Source: an uncultured Prochlorococcus sp. (GTDB lineage: Bacteria; Cyanobacteriota; Cyanobacteriia; PCC-6307; Cyanobiaceae). Taken from it: DNA of 64,000 bases. The stretch is taken from positions 62,001-126,000 of the forward strand of contig NZ_CACAYO010000003.1 of assembly GCF_902536725.1 (NCBI RefSeq), given 5' to 3'. This document shows positions 19,968 to 29,471 of the stretch, piece by piece. The translations under genes were made by a program, and so were the position numbers. The notes under the pieces were generated by a model. The model searched no databases. It was not told the origin of the DNA and saw only the letters and a program-made list of their open reading frames with translations. Within the stretch, counting starts at the first letter, position 1; each line of letters opens with the position of its first letter.

Positions 19968-20666
19968 TTATTTTACAGAAGCTAAATTTCTTAATTCTGC
20001 AAGGAAAGCATTAGGTCCCCTACCCTGAAAATAAGAAAGTTTTTTTGAAGCCTCATATAAATCAAGAAGTTCTCCATCTAATTCTTCTGCCGTATAATCT
20101 CTTATTCCTGCAATTACCTCAGCAAAACGTTCTCTACGAGAAGATTTATTGACTGCATAGGCTTCCATTACCTGAATTTTACATGATCTCCAAGCCTTAT
20201 TCTGACAAAAATGCACTGAAAGAGCATCACTTAAAGCAGGAGCTTCTTCATCTTCTATGTACCAGTCAAAAGATGAAGGTAGAGGTTTTAATCCTGAAAA
20301 TATCTCGAATAACTCCCCGGCTGACAATGGATTACCAGAATCATTTTTTAGGGGTAATGCAGACTCTTCCAAAGATTTCCATAACTCAGGGTAATCACTT
20401 TCAAAACGATCCCTGATTTTTTCAATACCTTGATCAAGAATCGTATTAACTTGAGCTAAAGCAAGAAAAACTTCAGGACCTGGCGAAGATAACTTCCCAT
20501 TTCTAAGATTAGAAATTTGCGAATTATGAACTTTACCTAAATCAAGAACTTCTGAGAGTAATGGCAATACTCTGTGAGACCATCCATTTCTTTCATGCCA
20601 GAGGTGTATCAAATGAGCCATAGCCCTTCGACCTTTAGATAATTTATCGCGATATCCGAGACTCAC
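19968..20666 (-). CDS. Conserved hypothetical protein with an HTH-like N-terminal part
   Basis: The 232-residue protein is not one I can name. Residues about 28-76 look like a Cro/CI-type helix-turn-helix (SQISNLRNGKLSSPGPEVF), with a long helical region after it. The C-terminus has ELDGELLDLYEASKKLSYFQGR, which resembles conserved cyanobacterial proteins of unknown role. The start is GTG at 20666; an internal ATG at residue 16 is the alternative. It is first in the run leading into Alr-gcvH-gcvP and divergent from the desaturase, so a regulatory role for either side is possible but unproven. Confidence 0.65.
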   Translation of the reverse strand: MSLGYRDKLSKGRRAMAHLIHLWHERNGWSHRVLPLLSEVLDLGKVHNSQISNLRNGKLSSPGPEVFLALAQVNTILDQGIEKIRDRFESDYPELWKSLEESALPLKNDSGNPLSAGELFEIFSGLKPLPSSFDWYIEDEEAPALSDALSVHFCQNKAWRSCKIQVMEAYAVNKSSRRERFAEVIAGIRDYTAEELDGELLDLYEASKKLSYFQGRGPNAFLAELRNLASVK

Positions 20667-20741
20667 AGATAATTAAACTTATCAATAGTATAGTATGATA
20701 ATATTACATATCGGTAATTTTGAAAATAGTATTTCAATATC
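20667..20741. promoter_or_regulatory. Divergent promoter region between the HTH-like gene and desaturase
   Basis: This 75-bp gap must hold start signals for both strands unless the promoters lie inside the genes. TATGAT at 20694-20699 is a possible -10 box for the desaturase. TATACT on the minus strand, within the same AT-rich block, is a possible -10 box for the HTH-like gene. No convincing -35 boxes are visible. Confidence 0.3.
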
Positions 20742-21680
20742 ATGAATTCAGTAATTTTCCAAGAAACAGCAAAATTAAAAAAACCTGTTCCAGCTGAAAA
20801 AGTTATAGAACTCTCAGAAAAATTACTGGAACCTTCCAGTCATTCAAAAAGATATCCTCCAAGACTACATAAAACGTGGGGAACAATAGTTTTTATGGTT
20901 GCAATTCATATTCTTTCTCTTGTAGCTATCCAACCAAAATTTTGGAGTCTCCCTGCAGTCACTTCATTATTATTTTTTTACTGGGTAACTGCTTGTTTAG
21001 GAGTCACCCTTGGATATCACAGATTGTTATCACACAGATCGTTCATTGTGCCAAGATGGTTAGAAAGATTTTTTGCTACCTGTGGAGCCATAAGCTGCCA
21101 ACATGGACCAATAGATTGGGTAGGTTTACATAGGCATCACCACTCTTTTTCAGATACTGAAGTAGATCATCACAATAGTAAAAAGGGGTTTTGGTGGAGT
21201 CATATGGGTTGGATGTTTAAAGACGTAGAAGCACTAAAAGCTGTTCCAAAACTAAGTGCAGATTTAATTAAGGATCCATACTATAGATTTTTAAATAAAT
21301 ATTTTTTATTCTTGCAAATACCTATTGGACTTTCATTGTACGCAATAGGTCAAAAATTAGGAGTTGGTGGATGGGCTTTAGTCCTTTGGGGAATTCCATT
21401 GAGGCTTGTGGTTGTTTATCACGTAACTTGGCTTGTCAACTCCGCGACGCATTGTTGGGGTAAAGCACCGTTTGAAAGTGGTGATTCATCTAAAAACAAT
21501 GCGTGGGTTGCTGCATTAACATTTGGAGAAGGTTGGCATAATAATCATCATGCATTTCCCAATTCGGCAAAACAAGGATTATTTAAAGGTCAGATAGACA
21601 TAACATGGGAACATATTAAGATTCTTGCGAAATTTGGTTTTGCAAAAAAAGTAAAGTTACCCTCTAGGTCTTATTATTAA
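20742..21680 (+). CDS. desC: Acyl-lipid delta-9 fatty acid desaturase (DesC-type)
   Basis: This membrane di-iron enzyme introduces the first double bond into lipid-bound acyl chains. All three histidine boxes are visible: HRLLSH (about 94-99), HRHHH (131-135) and HNNHH (267-271). Four hydrophobic segments flank them. Length (312) is typical of the cyanobacterial acyl-lipid type. The family does not by itself prove delta-9 specificity, but HL Prochlorococcus membranes are mainly mono-unsaturated. It heads a plus-strand run followed after 20 bp by rplI. Confidence 0.88.
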   Translation: MNSVIFQETAKLKKPVPAEKVIELSEKLLEPSSHSKRYPPRLHKTWGTIVFMVAIHILSLVAIQPKFWSLPAVTSLLFFYWVTACLGVTLGYHRLLSHRSFIVPRWLERFFATCGAISCQHGPIDWVGLHRHHHSFSDTEVDHHNSKKGFWWSHMGWMFKDVEALKAVPKLSADLIKDPYYRFLNKYFLFLQIPIGLSLYAIGQKLGVGGWALVLWGIPLRLVVVYHVTWLVNSATHCWGKAPFESGDSSKNNAWVAALTFGEGWHNNHHAFPNSAKQGLFKGQIDITWEHIKILAKFGFAKKVKLPSRSYY

Positions 21681-21700
21681 ATATATTGTTTAATATTTTC

Positions 21701-22156
21701 ATGGCTAAAAGAGTACAAGTCGCATTAACTGAATCAATCGCATCACTAGGTAAAGAAGGAGATCTAGTTGATGTAGCCCCAGGATACGCAAGAAATTTTC
21801 TATTACCTTATGGCAAGGCAATGAATGTAACACCAGCAGTCCTTAAACAAATTGAGAGGAAGAAAGAAAAAGAAAAAATCGCTGCTGATAAACTAAAGCA
21901 AGAAGCTTTAGATTTCCAAACTGCATTATCTACAATAGGTAGGTTCACTATCAAAAAACAAGCTGGAGAAGATGGAATCCTTTTTGGAACGGTTACTAAT
22001 GGGGATGTTGCCGAAGCTATAGAAGCGGCAACTAAAAAAGAAATTGATAGAAGAAACATTACTGTTCCTGATATTCATAATTTAGGTTCCTTTACTGCAA
22101 AAATAAAATTACATCCAGAAGTAAATGCAGAAGTAAATATTGAAGTAACAAGTTAA
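21701..22156 (+). CDS. rplI: Large ribosomal subunit protein L9
   Basis: L9 bridges the L1 stalk base to neighbouring ribosomes. The 151-residue protein starts [12 protein letters not shown] and has the N-terminal RNA-binding domain with [12 protein letters not shown] long central helix rich in Lys and Glu (about 45-75) is followed by a C-terminal domain with [10 protein letters not shown] chose ATG 21701 over the in-frame TTG at 21686 because it begins the conserved sequence. It is followed by dnaB, the common bacterial rplI-dnaB order. Confidence 0.96.
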   Translation: MAKRVQVALTESIASLGKEGDLVDVAPGYARNFLLPYGKAMNVTPAVLKQIERKKEKEKIAADKLKQEALDFQTALSTIGRFTIKKQAGEDGILFGTVTNGDVAEAIEAATKKEIDRRNITVPDIHNLGSFTAKIKLHPEVNAEVNIEVTS

Positions 22157-22214
22157 TCAATTTGTTGCATTATTTTGAAAAGTAGCCAGAGTATATATCT
22201 AAGCAATTAAAGAT

Positions 22215-23597
22215 ATGGTTTCCGTACCTTTTCCAAATAATGGGCAAAATAAAAATTTTAAAAAGGATATTAATAGTGAAAACTCTGGATTAGTACCTCC
22301 TCAAAACGTTCAAGCAGAGGAAGCTGTTCTTGGGGGCTTACTTCTTGATCCAGACGCGATCGGAAGAATTGCAGACTTAATTAAACCTGAAGCTTTTTAT
22401 ATAAATGCCCATCAAGAGATTTATAGAACAGCTTTAATGTTGCATACCCAGGGTAAACCAACTGATTTAACATCAATGAGTGCTTGGTTAGCAGATAATG
22501 GTTCACTAGAAAAAATTGGAGGAAACAGCAAACTGGTAGAACTAGTTGAAAATGTTTCCTCTACAGCTTCCATAGAACAAGTTGCTAATTTAATTAACGA
22601 CAAATTCATGAGAAGGCAACTTATCAGATCTGGGAATGAAGTGGTTCAACTAGGTTTTGATCAAACTCAAGATACTAATGAAGTTCTAGATAAAGCAGAG
22701 CAAAAAATATTTGAAATCAGCCAAGAAAAACCTTCAAAAGGCCTGACTCAAGCAGCTGAAATCCTTACAAGTACTTTCAATGAAATAGAGTCAAGATCAT
22801 TAGGTACTTCAGTAGCTGGTATTCCAGTAAATTTCTACGACCTTGATGCGATGACTCAAGGTTTTCAAAGAAGTGATTTAATAATTGTTGCTGGAAGACC
22901 TTCAATGGGAAAAACTTCAATAGTTCTTAATCTGGCAAAAAATGTTGCACAATCGCAAGATTTACCTGTGTGTGTATTTAGCCTTGAAATGAGTAAAGAA
23001 CAATTGACATATAGACTGCTCTCTATGGAAGTTGGAATCGAGAGTGGCAGGCTAAGAACAGGAAGATTACAGCAAGATGAATGGCCATTACTCGGAGAAG
23101 GTATCAATTCATTAGGTCAATTACCAATTTTTATAGATGACAAGCCTAACTTAAGTGTTTTAGAGATGAGATCTCTGTGCAGACGATTAATAGCTGAACA
23201 AAAAAAAGAACTTGGATTAATTGTGATTGATTACCTCCAGTTGATGGAAGGATCAACCCCTGATAATAGAGTGCAAGAACTTTCACGAATAACAAGAGGT
23301 CTTAAAAGCATGGCCAGAGAATTAAAAGTACCAGTAGTAGCTTTATCTCAGCTTAGTAGAGGGGTAGAGTCTAGAACAAATAAAAGACCAATGTTAAGCG
23401 ATCTAAGAGAATCAGGATCTATTGAGCAAGACGCAGATTTAGTATTAATGATTTATAGAGACGAATACTATAATCCAGAGACTGAAGATAAAGGAATTAC
23501 AGAAATCATTGTCACTAAACATAGAAATGGACCGGTAGGAACTGTTAAATTATTATTTGAACCTCAATTTACGAGATTTAGGAATTTAGCTAATTAA
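22215..23597 (+). CDS. dnaB: Replicative DNA helicase DnaB
   Basis: DnaB unwinds DNA at the replication fork. The 460-residue protein has the N-terminal DnaG-interacting domain starting PPQNVQAEEAVLGGLLL and the RecA-like motor with Walker A GRPSMGKTS (about 227-235). Walker B IVIDYLQLM and the SDLRESGSIEQDAD segment follow. Cyanobacterial dnaB genes sometimes carry inteins; none interrupts this copy. It lies 58 bp after rplI, and mnmG follows 12 bp later. Confidence 0.97.
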   Translation: MVSVPFPNNGQNKNFKKDINSENSGLVPPQNVQAEEAVLGGLLLDPDAIGRIADLIKPEAFYINAHQEIYRTALMLHTQGKPTDLTSMSAWLADNGSLEKIGGNSKLVELVENVSSTASIEQVANLINDKFMRRQLIRSGNEVVQLGFDQTQDTNEVLDKAEQKIFEISQEKPSKGLTQAAEILTSTFNEIESRSLGTSVAGIPVNFYDLDAMTQGFQRSDLIIVAGRPSMGKTSIVLNLAKNVAQSQDLPVCVFSLEMSKEQLTYRLLSMEVGIESGRLRTGRLQQDEWPLLGEGINSLGQLPIFIDDKPNLSVLEMRSLCRRLIAEQKKELGLIVIDYLQLMEGSTPDNRVQELSRITRGLKSMARELKVPVVALSQLSRGVESRTNKRPMLSDLRESGSIEQDADLVLMIYRDEYYNPETEDKGITEIIVTKHRNGPVGTVKLLFEPQFTRFRNLAN

Positions 23598-23609
23598 ATC
23601 GATCCTAAA

Positions 23610-25577
23610 ATGCAAGATCATCACCCAACAAATGAATCCTTTGATGTCATCGTTATTGGTGGAGGACATGCAGGATGCGAAGCCGCTATAACAACAGCAA
23701 AATTAGGATTTTCTACAGCCTTATTTACAATCAATTTAGATAGGATTGCCTGGCAACCTTGCAACCCTGCTGTTGGCGGCCCGGCAAAAAGTCAGTTGGT
23801 ACATGAAGTTGATGCATTAGGTGGAATTATTGGTAAATTAGCAGATGAGACGGCTATACAAAAAAGAATATTAAATGCAAGTAGAGGTCCAGCTGTATGG
23901 GCATTAAGAGCTCAGACAGATAAAAGAGAATACTCAAAAAAGATGATTGAAATACTACAAAATACAGATAATTTATCATTAAAAGAAGCAATGATTACTG
24001 AACTTGATATCGGAAAAACTGAAGAAATTGGATTGAACTCAAAAAAAATCATAAAAAAAAGAATTAAGGGTGTAAGGACTTTCTTTGGTAGTTATTATTC
24101 AGCAAGATCAGTTATCATCACAGCTGGTACGTTCTTAGAAGGAAGAATATGGATAGGAAATAAATCAATGTCAGCTGGTAGATCGGGCGAACAAGCAGCA
24201 AAAGGTCTTACTCAAAATTTACACGAAATTGGTATCAAAACAGAACGTCTAAAAACAGGAACTCCAGCAAGAGTTGATAAAAGAAGTATCATTTTTGATG
24301 AATTAGATATTCAACCAAGTACTGCAGCAGATAAATATTTTTCGTTTGATCCGGATATCAAAAATAATATGCCCCAAGTTAGTTGTCATATCACAAGAAC
24401 AACTACCAAAACACATCAACTAATTCGAGACAATTTACATTTAACTCCCATTTACGGCGGTTTTATTGATAGTAAGGGGCCAAGATATTGTCCATCAATT
24501 GAAGATAAAATCGTTAAATTTGCTGATAAAGAATCACATCAAATATTCTTAGAACCAGAAGGAATTAATACCCCTGAAATATATGTTCAAGGATTCTCTA
24601 CAGGTTTACCTGAAAATATTCAATTAGAACTTCTAAGAACCTTACCTGGATTAAATGAATGTAAAATGTTGCGACCAGCTTATGCTGTCGAGTATGACTA
24701 TATACCTGCAACACAACTCCAAACATCACTCGAAACGAAAGAAATTGAATATTTATTTAGCGCTGGACAAATTAATGGAACTACTGGCTATGAAGAAGCA
24801 GCAGCACAAGGATTAGTAGCCGGAGTCAATGCTACAAGAAAACTAAACAAAAAAGATCCAATAATCTTCACTAGAGAAAGCAGCTATATAGGAACAATGA
24901 TCAATGATTTAATTAATAAAGATCTCAAAGAACCATATAGAGTACTTACTAGTAGGAGTGAATACAGGTTGACCCTTAGAGGAGATAATGCAGATAGGCG
25001 ATTAACCCCATTAGGTTATGAAATAGGGCTAATTGATGAGAAAAGATGGTCGGTCTATCAAGAAAAAATGAAACTCCTTGAAGAAGAGAAATTAAGATTA
25101 AAAAACACTCGTTTAAAAAATACGGATGAAATATCAAAAAAACTAGAATTAGATACGGGATCAAAAATCAAAGGCTCAACAACTTTGAAAGAACTCTTAA
25201 AAAGACCAAACTTTCATTATTCAGATTTAATTAAATATAATTTGACTGAAAAAAATATAGCTTCTTCAATACAAGAAGGTGTTGAAATAGATATTAAATA
25301 CGAGGGTTATCTTAAAAGACAGAAAAATAACATTGAACAAATAAAACGTCAAAGCTGTAAATCTCTACCTCAAGAAATAAATTATGAAAAGATAGATACA
25401 TTATCTTTAGAAGCTAGAGAAAATTTGAACAAGATAAAGCCAAAAAATTTTGGTGATGCTTCAAAAATTCCTGGGGTTAGCAAAGCTGATTTAACTGCTT
25501 TACTTGTTTGGCTAAAAATAAGAGAGATAAAAAAAGATAAGGCAAATATTTTTGCTGAAAAAAAGTTATCATCTTAA
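23610..25577 (+). CDS. mnmG: tRNA uridine-5-carboxymethylaminomethyl modification enzyme MnmG (GidA)
   Basis: With MnmE, MnmG modifies the wobble uridine of several tRNAs using FAD and methylene-THF. The 655-residue protein has the Rossmann motif [10 protein letters not shown] (17-26), the conserved [21 protein letters not shown] signature region (about 52-72) and [16 protein letters not shown] further on. The Lys-rich C-terminal domain would bind tRNA and MnmE. Length is normal. It follows dnaB after 12 bp, and the next frame stays open from its stop codon into the chorismate lyase gene. Confidence 0.96.
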   Translation: MQDHHPTNESFDVIVIGGGHAGCEAAITTAKLGFSTALFTINLDRIAWQPCNPAVGGPAKSQLVHEVDALGGIIGKLADETAIQKRILNASRGPAVWALRAQTDKREYSKKMIEILQNTDNLSLKEAMITELDIGKTEEIGLNSKKIIKKRIKGVRTFFGSYYSARSVIITAGTFLEGRIWIGNKSMSAGRSGEQAAKGLTQNLHEIGIKTERLKTGTPARVDKRSIIFDELDIQPSTAADKYFSFDPDIKNNMPQVSCHITRTTTKTHQLIRDNLHLTPIYGGFIDSKGPRYCPSIEDKIVKFADKESHQIFLEPEGINTPEIYVQGFSTGLPENIQLELLRTLPGLNECKMLRPAYAVEYDYIPATQLQTSLETKEIEYLFSAGQINGTTGYEEAAAQGLVAGVNATRKLNKKDPIIFTRESSYIGTMINDLINKDLKEPYRVLTSRSEYRLTLRGDNADRRLTPLGYEIGLIDEKRWSVYQEKMKLLEEEKLRLKNTRLKNTDEISKKLELDTGSKIKGSTTLKELLKRPNFHYSDLIKYNLTEKNIASSIQEGVEIDIKYEGYLKRQKNNIEQIKRQSCKSLPQEINYEKIDTLSLEARENLNKIKPKNFGDASKIPGVSKADLTALLVWLKIREIKKDKANIFAEKKLSS

Positions 25578-25658
25578 AAGAACTCCGTCAGAGCACTGAT
25601 TAATAAACTTTTTAACTCTCCAAAAATTTTATGGGAAGAAAAAGCCTCTAAATTTTTA

Positions 25659-26201
25659 GTGAAGAATTCACTACCAAAAATATCTGGTCCATGGAAATTA
25701 ATGCTGCTTGGGGATGGAAGTCCAACTAGACATCTGCAGCTTTTAACTAATCAAGAGACAAAAATTAAATTAATTTCAATGCAATTAGATCCCCTATCCA
25801 CTCAAGAAGGCCCTTCAGAATTAAATCAGTTAAATGGCCCTTTAATTAGAAGACAAGTATGGATTAAAAGCAATAATAAAAACCTAGCATGGGCAGAAAG
25901 TTGGTGGAATGCAGATCAAGTGAGTGAAAATCTAAAAGCCAAAGAAGAGCCAATTTGGAAGAATTTGACACAAGACAGATCAGAATTATTTAGAGAAGTT
26001 GATCGTATTTCACTTGTCAATGCAAAATGGTTAGAAGATCAATTTTGCTTTAAAGGTCCATTCTGGTCAAGAAATTACAGATTTTTTCGAGACAAAAAAC
26101 CCTTAACAATTATTAGGGAAGTTTTCAATCCAAATTTAGAAACTTTACTGGGTTATTCAGGTATTAAAGAATTTACCAAACTATACTCTCCTTCTTCTTG
26201 A
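25659..26201 (+). CDS. Chorismate lyase-like protein (Ycf21/UbiC-related)
   Basis: The protein matches the cyanobacterial/plastid Ycf21-type chorismate lyase family: GDGSPTRHLQLLT (19-31), then GPLIRRQVWI and a conserved W-rich AWAESWW segment. The expected reaction is chorismate to 4-hydroxybenzoate plus pyruvate, which feeds plastoquinone synthesis. The first canonical start is GTG at 25659 (180 residues). The same frame is open for 27 further codons back to the mnmG stop and reads protein-like, so a rarer start may be used. Its 3' end overlaps the convergent gene by 21 bp. Confidence 0.8.
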   Translation: MKNSLPKISGPWKLMLLGDGSPTRHLQLLTNQETKIKLISMQLDPLSTQEGPSELNQLNGPLIRRQVWIKSNNKNLAWAESWWNADQVSENLKAKEEPIWKNLTQDRSELFREVDRISLVNAKWLEDQFCFKGPFWSRNYRFFRDKKPLTIIREVFNPNLETLLGYSGIKEFTKLYSPSS

Positions 26202-26744
26202 TCTGGGAAGATTTCTTGATTTTGATTGAACTTGTTGGATTGATTGTTCTCTAGAAGTATTATTCTCATTTTCTGAAGCTCTTCGCCATCTTTCAACTTT
26301 GAAATCCATTTCATCTGGCCAATGTTCGTCATTACTCTCTTTCACATAAGGTAATTTTTTTTGCTCAGTTGTCTGTAAATTTTTTGGTTGCCTTAAAGAT
26401 ACTGCTTCCAGAGGTCTTTTTGAATGCTGTGTAATTGATTCATGAGAATTTGATTCTCTTGAAAATGTCTTAATATCGCTTTGATCATAGTAAAAATTCT
26501 CATCATTCCAATCATCATTTTCTTCATCAAAAAATAAATCTACTTTTTCAGATACCCATCTTCCTACTTTTTTAACACTCTTACTTGTTATTCCTTGAAA
26601 ATCTGAGTTCCTTCTTTTACCTGGCCTAGCACCAGATACTCCATCAACGAATTGTCTTCCAGTTTCAAAAATTTTATCAACTTGTTTATCAACAATATTT
26701 CTATCAAAACTATTTCTAAGATTTCTAATTCTCCTTGAATCCAT
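26181..26744 (-). CDS. Conserved hypothetical charged protein, 187 residues
   Basis: I do not recognise a domain. The N-terminal third (RNSFDRNIVDKQVDKIFETG, then GARPGKRR and VGRWVSEKVDLFF) looks folded and conserved, and is of a kind I associate with marine picocyanobacteria. The middle is acidic and Asn/Asp-rich, and the last residues are Arg-rich (PRSRRRRV). No signal peptide or membrane segment is present. It is 84 bp downstream of the SprT-like gene on the same strand and overlaps the chorismate lyase gene tail-to-tail by 21 bp. Confidence 0.65.
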   Translation of the reverse strand: MDSRRIRNLRNSFDRNIVDKQVDKIFETGRQFVDGVSGARPGKRRNSDFQGITSKSVKKVGRWVSEKVDLFFDEENDDWNDENFYYDQSDIKTFSRESNSHESITQHSKRPLEAVSLRQPKNLQTTEQKKLPYVKESNDEHWPDEMDFKVERWRRASENENNTSREQSIQQVQSKSRNLPRSRRRRV

Positions 26745-26828
26745 AAATTATTGTTCTTTTTAAAGTATAAATTACATTAAAAAAATAAATAATTCCAAAG
26801 ATAGAAACAAAAACACATCTAATTATTT

Positions 26829-27356
26829 CTAATCAAACAAAATTAAACACTTGATATTCCATGATCCATTAAAGAAATTTACACAACATTTTTTACAGGC
26901 TATATTCTTCATTCTTTTTCTATAAAAAAATTTCTCACCACAATGTTGACAAATTCCTATATATTTTAATTCTCTCCTTTCTATAGGAAATGAGTGCCTT
27001 ACAGCAATTTTAAAATTCTTCTGTTGTGAATTAATTTCATGCATCTTTTCTAGGAAATTTGGACCATGTATCTCATTTTTCTTTAATATCCTATCTACCC
27101 ATGCATGAATCATTTCATGACATAAAGTACTGTTTATTTCACTAGTGGATAATTTACTCAAGATAGGTTTCGATAAGATAATTTCAGAATTTATAAAACC
27201 ATTAATACGTTTTCTTTTATAAAAACCAGCAGTAGTTTTTAATCTATTATCACTCCATCTAACTTTTACTAAAGGGTGATTATTAACCGTTAAAGAATTT
27301 TCAAAATATTGGCTATTAAATCTATGAAATAAGGGTAAAAGAGGAATTACAGGCAT
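26829..27356 (-). CDS. SprT-like zinc metalloprotein
   Basis: The 175-residue protein has the SprT/SPRTN layout. The active-site HExxH reads HEMIHAW with H80, E81 and H84, preceded by INSTLC. A C-terminal zinc ribbon follows (CQHCG near 138 and CKKCC near 158). Eukaryotic SPRTN cleaves DNA-protein crosslinks; bacterial SprT proteins are poorly characterised. The possible third zinc ligand is a His in the HGPNFLEKMHEI region. It is divergent, by 84 bp, from the operon carrying a DNA ligase, which makes a DNA-repair role worth testing. Confidence 0.82.
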   Translation of the reverse strand: MPVIPLLPLFHRFNSQYFENSLTVNNHPLVKVRWSDNRLKTTAGFYKRKRINGFINSEIILSKPILSKLSTSEINSTLCHEMIHAWVDRILKKNEIHGPNFLEKMHEINSQQKNFKIAVRHSFPIERRELKYIGICQHCGEKFFYRKRMKNIACKKCCVNFFNGSWNIKCLILFD

Positions 27357-27440
27357 TATGGATTAAAATTAGTATTATTTTGACAAAAAAGCCATCAAAA
27401 ACGATTTCTTTTCTTAAAGTAATAAAAAACTCAAATTAAC

Positions 27441-27860
27441 ATGGATGCAACATTAGTTAAGGATATCGGAATTAAAGCATTATTAGTTGGCGGAGCTGCA
27501 CTAGTTTCTTTTTGGACTTTTAATGCAGTCAAATTAGTTATAAGCGCCAGAGGAATTAATCCGTTAGTAAGAAAGTTTTTCGATCAAATAGCTGCTGGCA
27601 GAATTGATGCAGCTTATGGTCTGACTACAAAGACTTATAAAACTCATGTAAAACGACAAGACTTTCTTAAATTTTTAGCTAGTTTAAACCTCAATAAGTA
27701 TAGAAATTTAAAATCAGGAAGACCTAGAGTCCAAGAAGATCAAATCATAATAACTTTGAATTTAAAATCAGAAGATAAACAAGATGAGCTCCCATTAGAT
27801 TTTACTTTTGCAAAAACTGAAAATGATTGGAAAATAGACAGAATAGCTAAAGTGAATTAA
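27441..27860 (+). CDS. Membrane-anchored NTF2-like/DUF4864-type protein
   Basis: The 139-residue protein has one N-terminal membrane segment (about 12-32). A small alpha+beta domain follows, reading NPLVRKFFDQIAAGRIDAAY and then a beta-rich part (QIIITLNL, DFTFAKTENDWKIDRI). That pattern is typical of NTF2-like folds, such as proteins that accumulate as small membrane-anchored domains in cyanobacteria. I cannot assign a function. It lies 9 bp before the DNA ligase and probably shares its transcript. Confidence 0.7.
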   Translation: MDATLVKDIGIKALLVGGAALVSFWTFNAVKLVISARGINPLVRKFFDQIAAGRIDAAYGLTTKTYKTHVKRQDFLKFLASLNLNKYRNLKSGRPRVQEDQIIITLNLKSEDKQDELPLDFTFAKTENDWKIDRIAKVN

Positions 27861-27869
27861 TAATTTCTT

Positions 27870-29198
27870 GTGAGGCAAAAAGAATTGTTTAAAGAAGAAA
27901 TAATACATCAATTAGAATTACACCCAAGTAGATTAGATAAAGAAAAAATCATCTCAGAAGCAATGGAAGATGGTCTAGATGATTTTTTTGAAGGTATACG
28001 CATGGCACTTGATCCATTGGTAACTTTTGGTGTAAAAATTGTCCCTGAGAAAGAGACTGATAAAAGTCAAAATTTTTTATGGGAAGATTTTAGAAAATTA
28101 GCCAATAAGCTTATTCAAAGAGAACTTACTGGTCACGCTGCTCGCGATGCAATTCTTTCGGCTATGGAATCTGCAACAAAAGAAGAGTGGAATGGTTTTT
28201 ATAGACGAGTTTTAATTAAAGATCTTAGATGTGGTGTATCTGAAAAAACAATCAACAAGATAGCAAAGAAATTTCCCAAATATGCTATTCCTATTTTTTC
28301 TTGTCCTTTAGCTCATGACAGTGCAAATCATGAAAAAAAAATGATAGGGAAAAAGCAAATTGAAATCAAATTAGATGGTGTACGTGTCTTAACTATTATT
28401 AGACAAAATAAAGTAGAAATGTTTTCTCGTAATGGGAAACAATTCCATAATTTTGGTCATATTATCTCAGAAATAGAAAACGCCTTAAAAAAAGACCCAG
28501 CACCTTTTGACTTAGTACTCGATGGTGAAGTGATGAGCGCTAACTTTCAAGATTTAATGAAACAGGTACATAGAAAAGATGGCAAACAAACCAAAGACGC
28601 AGTTCTCCACCTATTTGACTTATGTCCCCTTGAAAACTTTCAAAAAGGAAAATGGAACACAAGTCAAACAAAAAGAAGTTTATTAGTAAAAGAATGGGTA
28701 GCAAAACATTCTATGCTTCTAAAACATATACAAACACTTGAGTGGGAAAATGTAGATCTCGACACTATTGAAGGACAAAAAAGATTTATAGAGCTGAATA
28801 AATCTGCTGTGGAAGGTGGGTATGAAGGAGTAATGATTAAAGATCCTGATGCTATATATGAATGTAAAAGAACACACAGTTGGTTAAAAGCAAAACCTTT
28901 CATTGAAGTCACTTTAAAAGTTGTATCAGTTGAGGAAGGTACAGGTCGCAACCAAGGGAGACTGGGAGCAATCTTGGTAGAAGGAGAAGATGATGGGTAT
29001 GAATACAGTCTTAGTTGCGGAAGCGGATTTAGTGATAACCAGCGTGAAGAATATTGGTCAAAACGTAATCATCTCGTTGGTCAACTTGTAGAAATCAGAG
29101 CTGATGCAAAAACCAAGTCAAAGGATGCAGTCGCTTTTAGTCTTAGGTTTCCTAGATTTAAATGCTTTAGGGGATTTAAAGATGGAGAAAAAGTTTAA
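27870..29198 (+). CDS. ATP-dependent DNA ligase, bacteriophage T4 gp30-like
   Basis: The protein seals nicks using ATP. The nucleotidyltransferase motifs are complete: motif I EIKLDGVR with the adenylated lysine K167, motif III LVLDGEVM, motif IV GYEGVMIKDP and motif V WLKAKP. An OB-fold follows (GSGFSDNQREEYW). An N-terminal DNA-binding part has RELTGHAARDAIL and RRVLIKDLRCGVS, which resemble the same region of T4 ligase (LTGNAA, RDLECGAS) more than LigA or the Ku-associated LigD. Start is GTG, 442 residues. Bacterial replication normally uses NAD-dependent LigA, so this is an accessory ligase. Confidence 0.9.
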   Translation: MRQKELFKEEIIHQLELHPSRLDKEKIISEAMEDGLDDFFEGIRMALDPLVTFGVKIVPEKETDKSQNFLWEDFRKLANKLIQRELTGHAARDAILSAMESATKEEWNGFYRRVLIKDLRCGVSEKTINKIAKKFPKYAIPIFSCPLAHDSANHEKKMIGKKQIEIKLDGVRVLTIIRQNKVEMFSRNGKQFHNFGHIISEIENALKKDPAPFDLVLDGEVMSANFQDLMKQVHRKDGKQTKDAVLHLFDLCPLENFQKGKWNTSQTKRSLLVKEWVAKHSMLLKHIQTLEWENVDLDTIEGQKRFIELNKSAVEGGYEGVMIKDPDAIYECKRTHSWLKAKPFIEVTLKVVSVEEGTGRNQGRLGAILVEGEDDGYEYSLSCGSGFSDNQREEYWSKRNHLVGQLVEIRADAKTKSKDAVAFSLRFPRFKCFRGFKDGEKV

Positions 29199-29314
29199 AT
29201 TTTAAAAAATAATATTCAACAAAGTAGTCAAAGAAAAATGTGGTTTTTAAATAAAAAAATAAAAATCTAGGCTATAAAATATAAGAATAATTATCAGGAC
29301 TTTTTAATAGACTT

Positions 29315-29467
29315 ATGACGAAGAAAACAGTTTTTAACTTCATAAAAACACCTTGTGGACAAGCAAAATATATCGAATTAGAAGCCAACAAAACCTTACT
29401 AGGTAAATTAAGGCTTTTGTGGTTTATCTTGATTGCATCAATTAGAGATTGGAATATTAAAGAGTAA
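29315..29467 (+). CDS. Small hypothetical ORF, 50 residues
   Basis: A complete ATG-to-TAA frame of 50 codons, starting MTKKTVFNFIKTPCGQAKY. A C-terminal half with a hydrophobic stretch (LLWFILIASI, about 34-43) could be an interfacial or short membrane helix. It lies 116 bp after the ligase, ending 4 bp before the stop of the convergent TVP38-type gene. It is too small for composition to be decisive, but it neatly fills the gap. I do not recognise the family. Confidence 0.5.
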   Translation: MTKKTVFNFIKTPCGQAKYIELEANKTLLGKLRLLWFILIASIRDWNIKE

Positions 29468-29471
29468 AGTC

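Noticed and set aside
26181-29467. A prophage or integrated element around the T4-type ligase
   Set aside because: No integrase, repeats, structural phage genes or tRNA junction are present; the neighbours look like ordinary host genes.
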